A model generated the notes under the pieces. The model was given only the letters and a program-made list of their open reading frames with translations, searched no databases and was not told where the DNA came from. A program made the translations under genes and the position numbers. Source: Sphingomonadaceae bacterium (lineage in GTDB: Bacteria > Pseudomonadota > Alphaproteobacteria > Sphingomonadales > Sphingomonadaceae). Taken from it: a stretch of DNA of 6,782 nucleotides. Of this stretch, positions 1 to 6,656 are shown piece after piece (within the stretch, counting starts at the first letter, position 1; every line of letters starts with the position of its first letter). The stretch lies in the NCBI GenBank assembly GCA_014380205.1, contig JACMKH010000329.1:1-6782 (forward strand). Direction: 5' to 3'.

Positions 1-292
1 GCAGCGGCTGCGCCTGCTCGGGCTCGGCGCGCGGCGCGGGGGGCTCGTCGGGCTCGGCGTCCTGCCCTTCGCTTTCGGGCGAATCATCGGCTTCGGCGGC
101 GGGAGCGATAGTGATGGTGGTCATCGGCGCCTCGACCTCCTCGGGGGGCGGGGCCGGCCGTCCGATGGTCAGCAGCAAGAGCAGCAGCAGCGCCTCGAAC
201 AGGATCGTCAGCAAGATGCCCGTCGCGCGGCGCCCGAGCCCCGCGCGGATGCGCGCGGCAAGGGACGCGGGCGGATCGATCGGGTGGGACAC
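1..292 (-). CDS. Single-pass membrane protein with Pro/Glu-rich tail, TonB-like N-terminus (partial, 3' end off the left edge)
   Basis: Ninety-seven codons are visible from a GTG start (complement of 290-292); the gene continues past base 1. An in-frame TGA lies five codons upstream and no other start lies between, so GTG is the likely start, with a GAGG Shine-Dalgarno-like sequence about 6 nt before it. Residues 1-24 are basic and probably cytoplasmic (three Arg in 14-22 plus another at 16). Residues 25-43 form one hydrophobic helix very rich in Leu. From residue 45 the chain is Pro/Glu/Asp/Ala-rich, as in the periplasmic spacer of TonB-type proteins. The C-terminal domain that would decide the function is not in the window. 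It could equally be an unrelated anchored protein with a disordered acidic tail; no function is assigned. Confidence 0.7.
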   Translation of the reverse strand, partial: MSHPIDPPASLAARIRAGLGRRATGILLTILFEALLLLLLLTIGRPAPPPEEVEAPMTTITIAPAAEADDSPESEGQDAEPDEPPAPRAEPEQAQPL

Positions 293-398
293 GGAGCCTC
301 GGTTTCAAAAAGGGTTCAATGGCGGTTCACGATACGGGACCGGCTTGCGCGATGCACCACGTTCGTGAGGCGGCTTCCCCGCCGCGAGGGACAAAAAT

Positions 399-404
399 GT
401 ATAG
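399..404 (-). promoter_or_regulatory. Possible -10 element for the left-edge membrane protein gene
   Basis: The complement reads TATACA inside the most AT-rich part of the 172-bp gap 293-464, about 105 nt upstream of the GTG start at 292. No convincing -35 hexamer is seen at the usual distance. The gap also holds a weak 5-bp stem (GCGGC 370-374 with GCCGC 381-385, 6-nt loop) with no T-run on either side, so it is not a clear terminator. Nothing else is seen in this gap. Confidence 0.25.
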
Positions 405-464
405 GAACCCGAAACCGACTAAAGCTGGCGCGTCAGCCGCATTCAAAAATGACGCCCCCCCGGC

Positions 465-983
465 TCACACCAGCCCCGCGCCCAGCAGCGCCAATATCCG
501 CACGTCGATCACACACCCCTCGGCGCGTTTCGCCTCGACGAACCCCGCGATATCTTCGAGCGCCACGCGGTGAACCGTGATCGCCTCGGCCGCGTCGCCG
601 CCGCCTTCGCAGAGCTTCTCAAGCCCGGTCGCGCTGAGCAGTGTGAACGTCTCGCTCGTCATTCCCGGCGAGGAGCAGAAGCGGCCGAGATTCTCGATCC
701 GGGCGGCGCGGTAGCCAGTCTCCTCCTCGAGCTCGCGCGTCGCGGCGGCCTCGACCGCCTCGCCTTGGGTCTCGTCGCCGACGAGGCCCGCGGGAAGCTC
801 GAGGCAGTTCGCGCCTAGCGGGACGCGGTATTGCTCGACGAGGATGACGTGGTCGCCGTCGAGCGCGAGGATCGCCGCCGCGCCGATGCCGCGCACGCGG
901 CTGACGAACTCCCAGCGTCCCTCGGTGCGGACCGCGAGGTAGCGGCCCGACCAGACGGTCTTTCGGGGCTCAGCAGCTCTCAT
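465..983 (-). CDS. Nudix hydrolase, ADP-ribose pyrophosphatase-like
   Basis: 172 residues. The Nudix box Gx5Ex7REUxEExGU is complete: G69, E75, and R83-E84-L85-E86-E87-E88-T89-G90-Y91, which in this family binds Mg2+ and cleaves nucleoside-diphosphate-X substrates. It is preceded by E-Q-Y-R (50-53) and L-E-L-P-A-G (61-66). A Pro (P106, in S-S-P-G-M-T) lies 16 residues after the Gly of the box, a spacing known to mark the ADP-ribose pyrophosphatase subgroup, so conversion of ADP-ribose to AMP and ribose 5-phosphate is the best guess. The reading frame stays open upstream to 1115, but that part overlaps the neighbouring gene and is Arg/Ser-rich junk-like sequence. ATG at 981-983 begins the recognisable fold and has a weak GGAA upstream. 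It overlaps the end of the YdeI-like gene by 14 bp, which suggests translational coupling. Cytoplasmic, no signal peptide. Confidence 0.9.
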   Translation of the reverse strand: MRAAEPRKTVWSGRYLAVRTEGRWEFVSRVRGIGAAAILALDGDHVILVEQYRVPLGANCLELPAGLVGDETQGEAVEAAATRELEEETGYRAARIENLGRFCSSPGMTSETFTLLSATGLEKLCEGGGDAAEAITVHRVALEDIAGFVEAKRAEGCVIDVRILALLGAGLV

Positions 984-1584
984 ATTTCCAATTGTGCTTC
1001 TTGCCCTCGGCGAGCCATTCGATCGCCTGGGCGATGCGCTTGTCGCGCGTCGCCTCGCGCTTGGCGTCGGCGATCCACGCGACATAGTCGCGCTGCGCGC
1101 CGGACGGAAAGCCATCGAAATGGCCCTTGGCGGCGGGACTATCGGCGAGCGCTCGGGCGAACGCGTCGGGAATCGGCGGCACCTTCACCGGGCCGCGCTT
1201 CACGGCCATGCTTTTCTTGGGGCCGGCATCCTCCAGCACCATGGCGGCGCGAATCAGCGTTTCGATCGCGCGCTGCGAAGGCAGGGTCTCTGCGCTCTCG
1301 ATCCGGCCGAGCTGACCCATCGCGTCGCCGCCGCGCCGCTCGAGCCCGGCGGCGGCGAAGTCGATCTCCTCGGCGCGCTGGAGGCTCAGCACCGCGTGCG
1401 CCTTGAACGAGGCCATGATCGCGAGCGTGCGGCCCTTGTAGACGAAGGCGGGCGCGCCCCATTTGAGCGTCTCCTCGCACTCGGGGCAGGCCGCGTCGAA
1501 CGCGGCGCGAATTCGCTCGAGAATCGGCTGGGCGAAGGGCTTGGCCTTTGCGATATAGGCGTCGATGCGTTGGTCGCGCTTCAT
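970..1584 (-). CDS. YdeI/OmdA-like protein with N-terminal DUF1801 domain
   Basis: 204 residues, cytoplasmic, starting at ATG 1582-1584 behind a strong Shine-Dalgarno (GGGGAGG, about 6 nt spacing). Residues about 15-110 match the DUF1801 pattern: C-x-x-C (33-36), E-T-L-K-W-G-A-P (38-45), Y-K-G-R (49-52) and A-S-F-K-A-H (58-63). Residues about 135-197 match the YdeI/OmpD-associated (OmdA) C-terminal domain, with I-P-D-A-F (138-142), F-D-G-F-P-S-G-A-Q-R (156-165), and the basic stretch around A-K-R-E-A-T-R-D-K-R (174-183) ending in G-K-K-H-N. Family members are linked to envelope stress and peptide resistance in enterobacteria, but the molecular activity is not established, and transfer of that role here is inference. 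It is the first gene of a two-gene unit with the Nudix hydrolase. Confidence 0.88.
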   Translation of the reverse strand: MKRDQRIDAYIAKAKPFAQPILERIRAAFDAACPECEETLKWGAPAFVYKGRTLAIMASFKAHAVLSLQRAEEIDFAAAGLERRGGDAMGQLGRIESAETLPSQRAIETLIRAAMVLEDAGPKKSMAVKRGPVKVPPIPDAFARALADSPAAKGHFDGFPSGAQRDYVAWIADAKREATRDKRIAQAIEWLAEGKKHNWKYESC

Positions 1585-1610
1585 CCCATACCTCCCCTTG
1601 TCCGCCGCCT

Positions 1611-1640
1611 AGCATAGCGCGTGAACCTGCCGCGATTCAA
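1611..1640 (-). promoter_or_regulatory. Candidate promoter for the YdeI-like/Nudix unit
   Basis: On the complement, TTGAAT (1635-1640) and TATGCT (1611-1616) are separated by 18 bp, a fair match to a housekeeping -35/-10 pair. Transcription would start near 1604, about 20 nt before the ATG at 1584, leaving just enough leader for the GGGGAGG ribosome-binding site. Confidence 0.5.
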
Positions 1641-1672
1641 AAGTCGGCGCAAAATTTTCGCGGTCGGCCCTT

Positions 1673-1701
1673 TTGCGGCGCAGCATTTGCGAGCATATAA
1701 T
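1673..1701 (+). promoter_or_regulatory. Candidate promoter overlapping the MFS start codon
   Basis: TTGCGG (1673-1678), a 17-bp spacer, and a perfect TATAAT (1696-1701). The -10 hexamer overlaps the first in-frame ATG (1700-1702). The expected transcription start is about 1707-1708, at the second ATG (1706-1708). If the promoter is used, the message would be leaderless or nearly so from that second ATG. In a genome this GC-rich a perfect TATAAT with correct spacing is unlikely to be chance, but this is unproven. Confidence 0.45.
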
Positions 1702-2956
1702 GGCTATGCAGGATAGCAATCCCATCCGGCCGGGCGGCGGACGCCAGGGCTTCAAGGAATTCGTCGCGCTAATCGCGGCGATGATGGGGCTGACCGCGCT
1801 CGCGATCGACGCGATGCTCCCCGCGCTCCCCGACATCGGCCAATCGCTCGGCGTCGCCAACGACAACGACCGCCAATGGGTGCTCGCGATCTTCCTGCTC
1901 GGCTTCGGCGCGGCGCAGATCGTCTACGGCACGCTCTCGGACCGGTTCGGGCGCAAGCCCGTGCTGCTGACTGGGCTTGGCCTTTATGTCGCGTTCAGCG
2001 TGGTCGCCGCGCTCGCGCCGAGCTTCGAGCTGCTGCTCGCCGCGCGCTTCCTTCAGGGCGCCTCGGTCGCGGTGAGCCGCGTGCTCGCGGTGTCGATCGT
2101 GCGCGATTGCTTCGTCGGGCGGCAGATGGCGCGCGTGATGAGCCTGACCTTCATCGTGTTCATGGCAGCGCCGATCCTCGCGCCCGCGATCGGCCAGCTG
2201 ATCATGTTCGTCGCGCCGTGGCGCTGGATCTTCGGGATGCTCGCAATCGCGGGGATGGCGGTGCTGGCCTGGTCGGCGCTGCGCCTGCCCGAGACGCTCG
2301 ATCCGCGCGACCGGCTGCCGATCACCTTCCGGGGCGTCGCCGCGGCGTGGCGGCGGACGATCACCGAACGCTATTCGCTCGGCTACACGCTCGCGATGAC
2401 CTTGCTCCAGGGCGCGCTGTTCGGCTTTCTGACCTCGGTCCAGCAGATTTTCTTCGACGTGTTCGAGGAGCCGCTGCTGTTCACCCCCGTGTTCGCGGTC
2501 AGCGCTGGCGCCATGGCCTTGGCGAGCTGGCAGAATTCGAGGTTCGTCGTGCGCCTCGGCACGCGCCTCCTGTCGCACTGGGCGCTGCTCGGCTTCATCG
2601 GCTTCGCGGCGGTGCACGTTCTCGTGGCGTGGAGCGGGCTCGAGACGATCTGGAGCTTCGCGCTGCTCCAGGCGCTGACGATGGGCTGCTTCGGCCTCGC
2701 CGCCTCCAACTTCGGATCGATGGCGATGGAGGAGATGGGCGCGATCGCGGGGAGCGCGGCCTCGGTCCAGGGGCTGTTCGGCACGATCGGCGGGACCGCG
2801 ATCGGCATCTTCATCGGGCAGCAGTTCAACGGCACGACGCTGCCGATGGCGCTCGGCTTCCTCGTCTGCGGGCTGCTCGCGCTCGGCGTGGTCTGGCTGA
2901 CCGAGGGCGGGCGGCTGTTCCACGGCCGCGAGGGGCGGCCCGCGCTCGCAGAATGA
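1700..2956 (+). CDS. MFS multidrug efflux transporter, Bcr/CflA (DHA1) type
   Basis: 418 residues from ATG 1700 (416 from ATG 1706). An inner-membrane protein of about 12 hydrophobic helices, expected to export drugs or metabolites by proton antiport. Visible family marks: TM1 with A-I-D-A-M-L-P-A-L-P-D-I (35-46), where Bcr/CflA members carry the conserved D-x-x-L-P; MFS motif A after TM2, Y-G-T-L-S-D-R-F-G-R-K-P (76-87); R-F-L-Q-G (116-120) and V-R-D (134-136) in TM4; and a motif-C-like A-P-I-L-A-P-A-I-G in TM5. Length is normal for the family. Start choice is uncertain: upstream there is only a weak GAG 6 nt before ATG 1700, while a promoter-like TATAAT overlaps that codon and would favour ATG 1706; a TTG at 1673 is less likely. 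It is transcribed divergently from the YdeI-like gene and ends one base before the stop of the convergent methyltransferase gene. Substrate unknown. Confidence 0.9.
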   Translation: MAMQDSNPIRPGGGRQGFKEFVALIAAMMGLTALAIDAMLPALPDIGQSLGVANDNDRQWVLAIFLLGFGAAQIVYGTLSDRFGRKPVLLTGLGLYVAFSVVAALAPSFELLLAARFLQGASVAVSRVLAVSIVRDCFVGRQMARVMSLTFIVFMAAPILAPAIGQLIMFVAPWRWIFGMLAIAGMAVLAWSALRLPETLDPRDRLPITFRGVAAAWRRTITERYSLGYTLAMTLLQGALFGFLTSVQQIFFDVFEEPLLFTPVFAVSAGAMALASWQNSRFVVRLGTRLLSHWALLGFIGFAAVHVLVAWSGLETIWSFALLQALTMGCFGLAASNFGSMAMEEMGAIAGSAASVQGLFGTIGGTAIGIFIGQQFNGTTLPMALGFLVCGLLALGVVWLTEGGRLFHGREGRPALAE

Positions 2957-2957
2957 C

Positions 2958-3728
<771 letters not shown>

Positions 3729-3741
3729 CGGTCGGTCCTTC

Positions 3742-4503
3742 CTATGCGGGCTTTCTGAAGCGCATGACGAAGCGGTCGGTGCGACCGCGGATCGCGGGGT
3801 CGAACACGTCGAGACGGTGGTCGTCGGCGGGATTGCGCAGCAGGTCGCTCTCGCCGTCGAGCGCGAAGCCCGCCGCCTCGAAATCGGCGCGGACCACGGC
3901 GGGATCGATGCGGTGGAGCGCGTCGACCACGGCGCGCGTGTCGCCGCCGGGATTAGCGACGTGATCGACCACGCCGACCACCCCGCCGGGCCGCAGCGCC
4001 GCGAACACGCGCGCGAGATAGTCGCGCGGATTCTGGCGTTCGAAGCCGAGCCGCTCGCTGACGAAATAGGCGTCGTGGTAGATCATGCTCATCAGCACGA
4101 GATCGACGCTGTTTGCCGGGAATTCGAATGCTGTGACCGGGCCGATGACGAGCGTGACGTTGGGGTTGCGCGCGGCGACGCCGTCGAGCGCGGCGCGCGT
4201 CTCGCCGTCGTACATCGCCTGCGGCAAGGTCGCGTGGACGCGCCCCTCCGGCCCGACCGCGCGCGCGACGATCTCGGTGAAATAGCCCGCTCCCGCGCCG
4301 ATATCGACGACGGTCTGCCCCGGCGCGAGCGCGAAGAAGGCGAGCGTCTCGGCAGGTTCGCGGTTGGCGTCCTGCGCGACCATGTCGGCCGGCCGGCCCG
4401 GCGCCGTCACCGCCTGGGTCAGGCTGTCGGATGGGATTTGCGCGGGGGCGGGATGCGCCGCGAGCGCGAGCCCCAGCGCGAGCAGGCCGAGCTTGATCTT
4501 CAT
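3742..4503 (-). CDS. Exported class I SAM-dependent methyltransferase-like protein, COG4798 type (copy B)
   Basis: 253 residues from ATG 4501-4503, with AAGGGGA about 7 nt upstream. The frame is open further upstream to 4572, but only this start gives a clean signal peptide (K2, K4, Leu-rich core, A-P-A before Q22) aligned with copy A. Mature domain: canonical motif I D67-I-G-A-G-A-G73, Y-H-D (142-144), L-R-P-G-G, V-V-D-H, H-R-I-D and terminal R-F-R-K-P. By hand alignment the last 92 residues differ from copy A at 16 positions (about 83% identical), while the preceding 127 or so are only about 55-57% identical. The pair is therefore an old tandem duplication with an unusually conserved C-terminal part. 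Substrate unknown; probably Sec-exported to the periplasm. The oxygenase gene upstream ends 101 bp before it. Confidence 0.85.
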   Translation of the reverse strand: MKIKLGLLALGLALAAHPAPAQIPSDSLTQAVTAPGRPADMVAQDANREPAETLAFFALAPGQTVVDIGAGAGYFTEIVARAVGPEGRVHATLPQAMYDGETRAALDGVAARNPNVTLVIGPVTAFEFPANSVDLVLMSMIYHDAYFVSERLGFERQNPRDYLARVFAALRPGGVVGVVDHVANPGGDTRAVVDALHRIDPAVVRADFEAAGFALDGESDLLRNPADDHRLDVFDPAIRGRTDRFVMRFRKPA

Positions 4504-4533
4504 CGCGGTTCCCCTTCGATTCGCGCCGCCGAT

Positions 4534-4548
4534 CCCGCGAAACGCGGG
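4534..4548 (-). other. GC-rich stem-loop in the oxygenase-methyltransferase gap
   Basis: CCCGCG (4534-4539) pairs with CGCGGG (4543-4548) across a 3-nt loop. A second stem, CCGGC (4586-4590) with GCCGG (4595-4599), follows the oxygenase stop by a few bases. Neither is followed by a T-run in the direction of transcription, so an intrinsic terminator is not supported. They may be processing or attenuation structures, or chance in GC-rich DNA. No good promoter is seen in 4504-4604. Confidence 0.35.
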
Positions 4549-4604
4549 CGCGCGCAAATCCGATTCGACCAACGCCGCGCTACGTCCGGCGAGCGCCGGC
4601 GCGG

Positions 4605-5822
4605 TCAGACCGGAACCACGAGCCCGCGCGAGATCAGCCGCGTGATCAGGTCTCTCGCCTCCTGCTCCTCCATCCCCGGCAGGTCCGCCGCCGCGAAATC
4701 CTCGCCCGACATCGCGCGGTCGAAGGCCGGGCGCTTGGCGCCATTGTATTCGCTCGCGCCGCCGCGCGTGGTGACGATGAAATTCCCCTCATTCTCCTCG
4801 TCGGCGACGATGCGGTAGAGCGCGTCGCCGACGCTGCGGTAGCGCTGATCGGGCGCGATGATGTTCGAGGCGTGGTTGATGATTCCGCCGAGCTCGGGCG
4901 CGCGGCCCTTGAGATAATCCTCGGCGATGATGTCGAGCGGGTCGTCGAATTCGGCCTTGTCCGCGATCTCGGCGACGAAGCGCGCGAACTGCTCGCGCGC
5001 GGGGCCGCGATCGAAACCGGGATTGGCGTAGCCGGGGGGCAGCGCGCGGCGCATGCTGTCCATGTCGAGCGCGACCTTGGAGATCGATTCGAGCACGAGA
5101 TCGGCCCAGGTCTTGACCACCAGCCCGAGCGTGATGTGGAGCGAGGCGTGGTCGTCGAAGCTGTCGGCGTCGTGCATCATGCCGCGCGGGATGTAGATCG
5201 TGTCGCCCGCGTGGAGCACGAACTCCTCTTCGGGCTCGCCGACATCGTGGACTCCGGGTTCGAAGCCCTCGCCGCGGAAGGGCTTGTCGACGGGCGTGTT
5301 GTAGAGCCGCCATTTCTTCGAGCCCGTCACCTGCAGCACGAACACGTCATGGTTGTCGTAATGGGTGCGGAAGCCCTGCGCGCCGGGCGGGGTGAGGTAG
5401 ATGTTGGTCTGCACCTGCGCGCTGAACACGGGCTCGAGCGCGCGGACGAAATCGGCGAGCGGCTTGTGGTACGAATGGAAGTGCGGCGCGATCAGCGTGC
5501 TCTTGTCCTGGTAGAGCCGCATCACCGCGCTGCGGTCGATCGCTTCATTGTCCTGGATGAACTGATTGCGCATGATCTGCGGCTCGGCGCGCGTCATGTC
5601 GATCATCCCCGCGTGGAGCTCGTGCGTGGCGATGAAATCGTCGAGCGCGGCGATCGAGACGAGGTCCTCGAAGCGCGCGGAGTCGTCGCGCGCGATCAAC
5701 TGATGACGGTCCTCGAACACCTCGTCGAAGAAGGTCGCCGGATCGTACGGATCGAGCACGCGCGCAAATGCCGCGCGCGCGCTTGGGGGAAGCGAAGCGA
5801 GATCGGGGTGAAATCGGATCAT
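4605..5822 (-). CDS. JmjC/Cupin_4-type Fe(II)/2-oxoglutarate oxygenase (protein hydroxylase-like)
   Basis: 405 residues from ATG 5820-5822; a longer open frame to 6059 runs antisense-like through the repeat gene and is not used. A weak AAGG lies 10 nt before the ATG. The cupin core spans about residues 110-235: N140-I-Y-L-T-P-P-G, then H154-Y-D156 (first two Fe ligands), D-V-F-V-L-Q-V-T-G-S-K-K-W-R-L-Y (159-174), A-G-D-T-I-Y-I-P-R-G-M-M-H (205-217) with H217 as the likely third Fe ligand, and S-L-H-I-T-L-G (227-233). The family (ribosomal oxygenases such as YcfD, and FIH-like enzymes) hydroxylates protein side chains using O2 and 2-oxoglutarate. The C-terminal part (about 320-405) resembles the winged-helix region that follows the cupin in these enzymes, with D-L-P-G-M and L-I-x-R-L-I-S-R-G-L. 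No signal peptide, so cytoplasmic. It lies 85 bp downstream of the repeat lipoprotein, its likely substrate by context. A ribosomal-protein substrate is the main alternative. Confidence 0.88.
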   Translation of the reverse strand: MIRFHPDLASLPPSARAAFARVLDPYDPATFFDEVFEDRHQLIARDDSARFEDLVSIAALDDFIATHELHAGMIDMTRAEPQIMRNQFIQDNEAIDRSAVMRLYQDKSTLIAPHFHSYHKPLADFVRALEPVFSAQVQTNIYLTPPGAQGFRTHYDNHDVFVLQVTGSKKWRLYNTPVDKPFRGEGFEPGVHDVGEPEEEFVLHAGDTIYIPRGMMHDADSFDDHASLHITLGLVVKTWADLVLESISKVALDMDSMRRALPPGYANPGFDRGPAREQFARFVAEIADKAEFDDPLDIIAEDYLKGRAPELGGIINHASNIIAPDQRYRSVGDALYRIVADEENEGNFIVTTRGGASEYNGAKRPAFDRAMSGEDFAAADLPGMEEQEARDLITRLISRGLVVPV

Positions 5823-5836
5823 GAGCGTGTCGCCTT

Positions 5837-5853
5837 GGCCGCGTGCAGCGGCC
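5837..5853 (-). promoter_or_regulatory. Hairpin directly upstream of the oxygenase ribosome-binding site
   Basis: GGCCGC and GCGGCC form a 6-bp stem with a 5-nt loop in the 85-bp spacer between the repeat lipoprotein and the oxygenase. On the transcript the stem ends immediately before the AAGG (complement of 5833-5836) that is the only Shine-Dalgarno candidate. It could affect translation of the oxygenase or mark an intercistronic processing site; the chance level in GC-rich DNA is considerable. Confidence 0.3.
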
Positions 5854-5907
5854 CCAGCCGAAGCGACCGCGCGCGCCTGATGTTTGTGTCGTGCTTGCTC
5901 CGAGCGA

Positions 5908-6558
5908 TCAGGTTCCCCGGCCGCGGCCCGGCTGGTCGGCGTTGGCTCCCGAGTCGCTGTCGGTGATGCCGGTCGTGCCGCCGCGGCCCTGGCCCGCCTG
6001 ATCGGCGTTGGGGCCGATGTCGCTGTCGGTGATCCCGCCGCCGCGCGTTCCGCGTCCACCGTTGACCGGATCGGCGCTGGGCCCCGTGTCGCTGTCGGTG
6101 ATGCCGGTGGCGCGCCCGCGTCCCTGGCCCGCCGGATCGGCGTTCGCGCCGGTGTCGCTGTCGGTCACGCCCGAGCTTCGCGAGGGACGGCTGCTCGACG
6201 GGCCGCGGCTGCCCGCGCTTCGGCCGCTCGACGGTGAGCCGCCCTCCTCCTTGCCCCCGCTCGACGAGCTGGAGCCGCCGCTCGACGAGCGTGATCCGGC
6301 TGAGCTGGAGCTGCTCGAGCTGCTTGACGAGCCGCCTTCCTTGCCGTCCTCGGAGCCTTCGGACCCCGAACCCGAGCTACGTCGCCGGCTCGACGAATTG
6401 CCGCGCGATTCCGCTTCCTCGCCCCCTTCTTCCTCTTCTTCATCCTCGTCGGGGCTCGCGGCGCGGTTGCACGCACCGGTCACCATCGCGAGCGCGCCCA
6501 CGCCGGCGGTCGCGCCGACCCGTTTGAGAAACGAACGGCGGTCAAATCGCTTGGTCAT
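5908..6558 (-). CDS. Tat-exported lipoprotein with acidic/Ser-rich linker and four C-terminal T-D-S-D repeats
   Basis: 216 residues from ATG 6556-6558, with Shine-Dalgarno GGGGGAG about 8 nt upstream. Residues 6-12 (D-R-R-S-F-L-K) are a textbook twin-arginine motif, followed by a mildly hydrophobic stretch and T-G-A-C (27-30), an acceptable lipobox with C30 as the lipidated residue. Next come an acidic run (about 37-50), a linker (51-129) that is about half Ser and includes ten Ser in a row (77-86), then four repeats at 130-151, 152-174, 175-196 and 197-216. No catalytic fold is visible; the chain should be disordered as translated. The Tat route normally carries folded or cofactor-bound proteins, so use by such a chain hints at modification or metal binding in the cytoplasm first. 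The flanking genes are a protein-hydroxylase-like enzyme downstream and another protein with the same repeats upstream. I do not recognise a named family; a RiPP-like multi-core precursor or an envelope Ca2+-binding spacer are both possible. Confidence 0.85.
   Translation of the reverse strand: MTKRFDRRSFLKRVGATAGVGALAMVTGACNRAASPDEDEEEEEGGEEAESRGNSSSRRRSSGSGSEGSEDGKEGGSSSSSSSSSSAGSRSSSGGSSSSSGGKEEGGSPSSGRSAGSRGPSSSRPSRSSGVTDSDTGANADPAGQGRGRATGITDSDTGPSADPVNGGRGTRGGGITDSDIGPNADQAGQGRGGTTGITDSDSGANADQPGRGRGT
5911..6171 (-). repeat. Four tandem 20-23-residue coding repeats (60-69 bp)
   Basis: Units on the minus strand: 6106-6171, 6037-6105, 5971-6036, 5911-5970. Each translates to G-[VI]-T-D-S-D-x-G-x-x-A-D-x4-G-R-G followed by a short Gly/Thr/Arg linker. 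On the plus strand the 12-mer GTCGCTGTCGGT occurs exactly in each unit at 5953, 6019, 6088 and 6154, spaced 66, 69 and 66 bp, always whole codons. The shared nucleotides point to recent internal duplication. Confidence 0.95.
6172..6450 (-). repeat. Low-complexity acidic then Ser/Gly-rich coding segment
   Basis: Encodes residues 37-129 of the lipoprotein. Residues 37-50 are almost all Asp/Glu, and 39 of residues 51-129 are Ser. The ten-Ser run (6301-6330) uses TCG, TCA, AGC and TCC in mixed order, so it is not a simple triplet-slippage tract and composition seems to be kept at protein level. It probably forms a flexible spacer between the membrane anchor and the repeats. Confidence 0.8.
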
Positions 6559-6576
6559 TCAATCAGCTCCCCCTCG

Positions 6577-6589
6577 CGCCCAATGGGCG
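6577..6589 (-). promoter_or_regulatory. Small hairpin in the leader of the repeat lipoprotein gene
   Basis: CGCCC and GGGCG pair across a 3-nt loop. On the transcript the stem ends 2-3 nt before the GGGGGAG ribosome-binding site, the same arrangement as the hairpin before the oxygenase gene. Short stem, so weak evidence. Confidence 0.25.
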
Positions 6590-6601
6590 AAACCGGGCGA
6601 G

Positions 6602-6628
6602 CCTATAGCGCGCGCGCGCGGCTCACAA
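6602..6628 (-). promoter_or_regulatory. Candidate promoter of the repeat lipoprotein gene, with (GC)n spacer
   Basis: On the complement, TTGTGA (6623-6628) is followed after 13 bp by GCTATAGG (6602-6609). This resembles the alphaproteobacterial housekeeping form known from Caulobacter (TTG-type -35, 10-14 bp, GCTANNNN). The spacer is almost wholly alternating GC (6608-6620). Transcription would start near 6595, giving a leader of about 37 nt. A TTGACG lies further upstream but is too distant to pair with this -10. Confidence 0.4.
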
Positions 6629-6656
6629 CCCTCTTTCGGTCGCGCGTCAACGCGAA

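Noticed and set aside
370..385. Intrinsic terminator after the Nudix gene
   Set aside because: The stem is only 5 bp, lies about 80 nt past the stop, and is not followed by a T-run on the transcribed strand.
994..1617. Plus-strand open frame of about 207 codons opposite the YdeI-like gene
   Set aside because: The opposite strand encodes a clear DUF1801/OmdA protein with a strong ribosome-binding site; this frame has neither.
4872..5966. Long plus-strand open frame (about 364 codons) opposite the oxygenase
   Set aside because: It mirrors the real gene's codon structure, is Arg/Glu/Val-rich with no recognisable domain, and lacks a credible start signal; typical antisense shadow in GC-rich DNA.
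5823..6059. N-terminal extension of the oxygenase to an upstream in-frame start
   Set aside because: The added residues are an out-of-frame reading of the repeat array of the lipoprotein gene (Pro/Thr/Arg/Ala-rich), while the fold begins naturally at the ATG 5820-5822.
5911..6171. CRISPR-like array
   Set aside because: Spacing of 66-69 bp is whole codons, the 'spacers' are conserved at protein level, and the array lies within a well-supported coding frame.
5908..6171. RTX-type calcium-binding repeats
   Set aside because: The RTX nonapeptide G-G-x-G-x-D-x-U-x is not present; the Asp spacing here is different, so only a loose Ca2+-loop resemblance remains.
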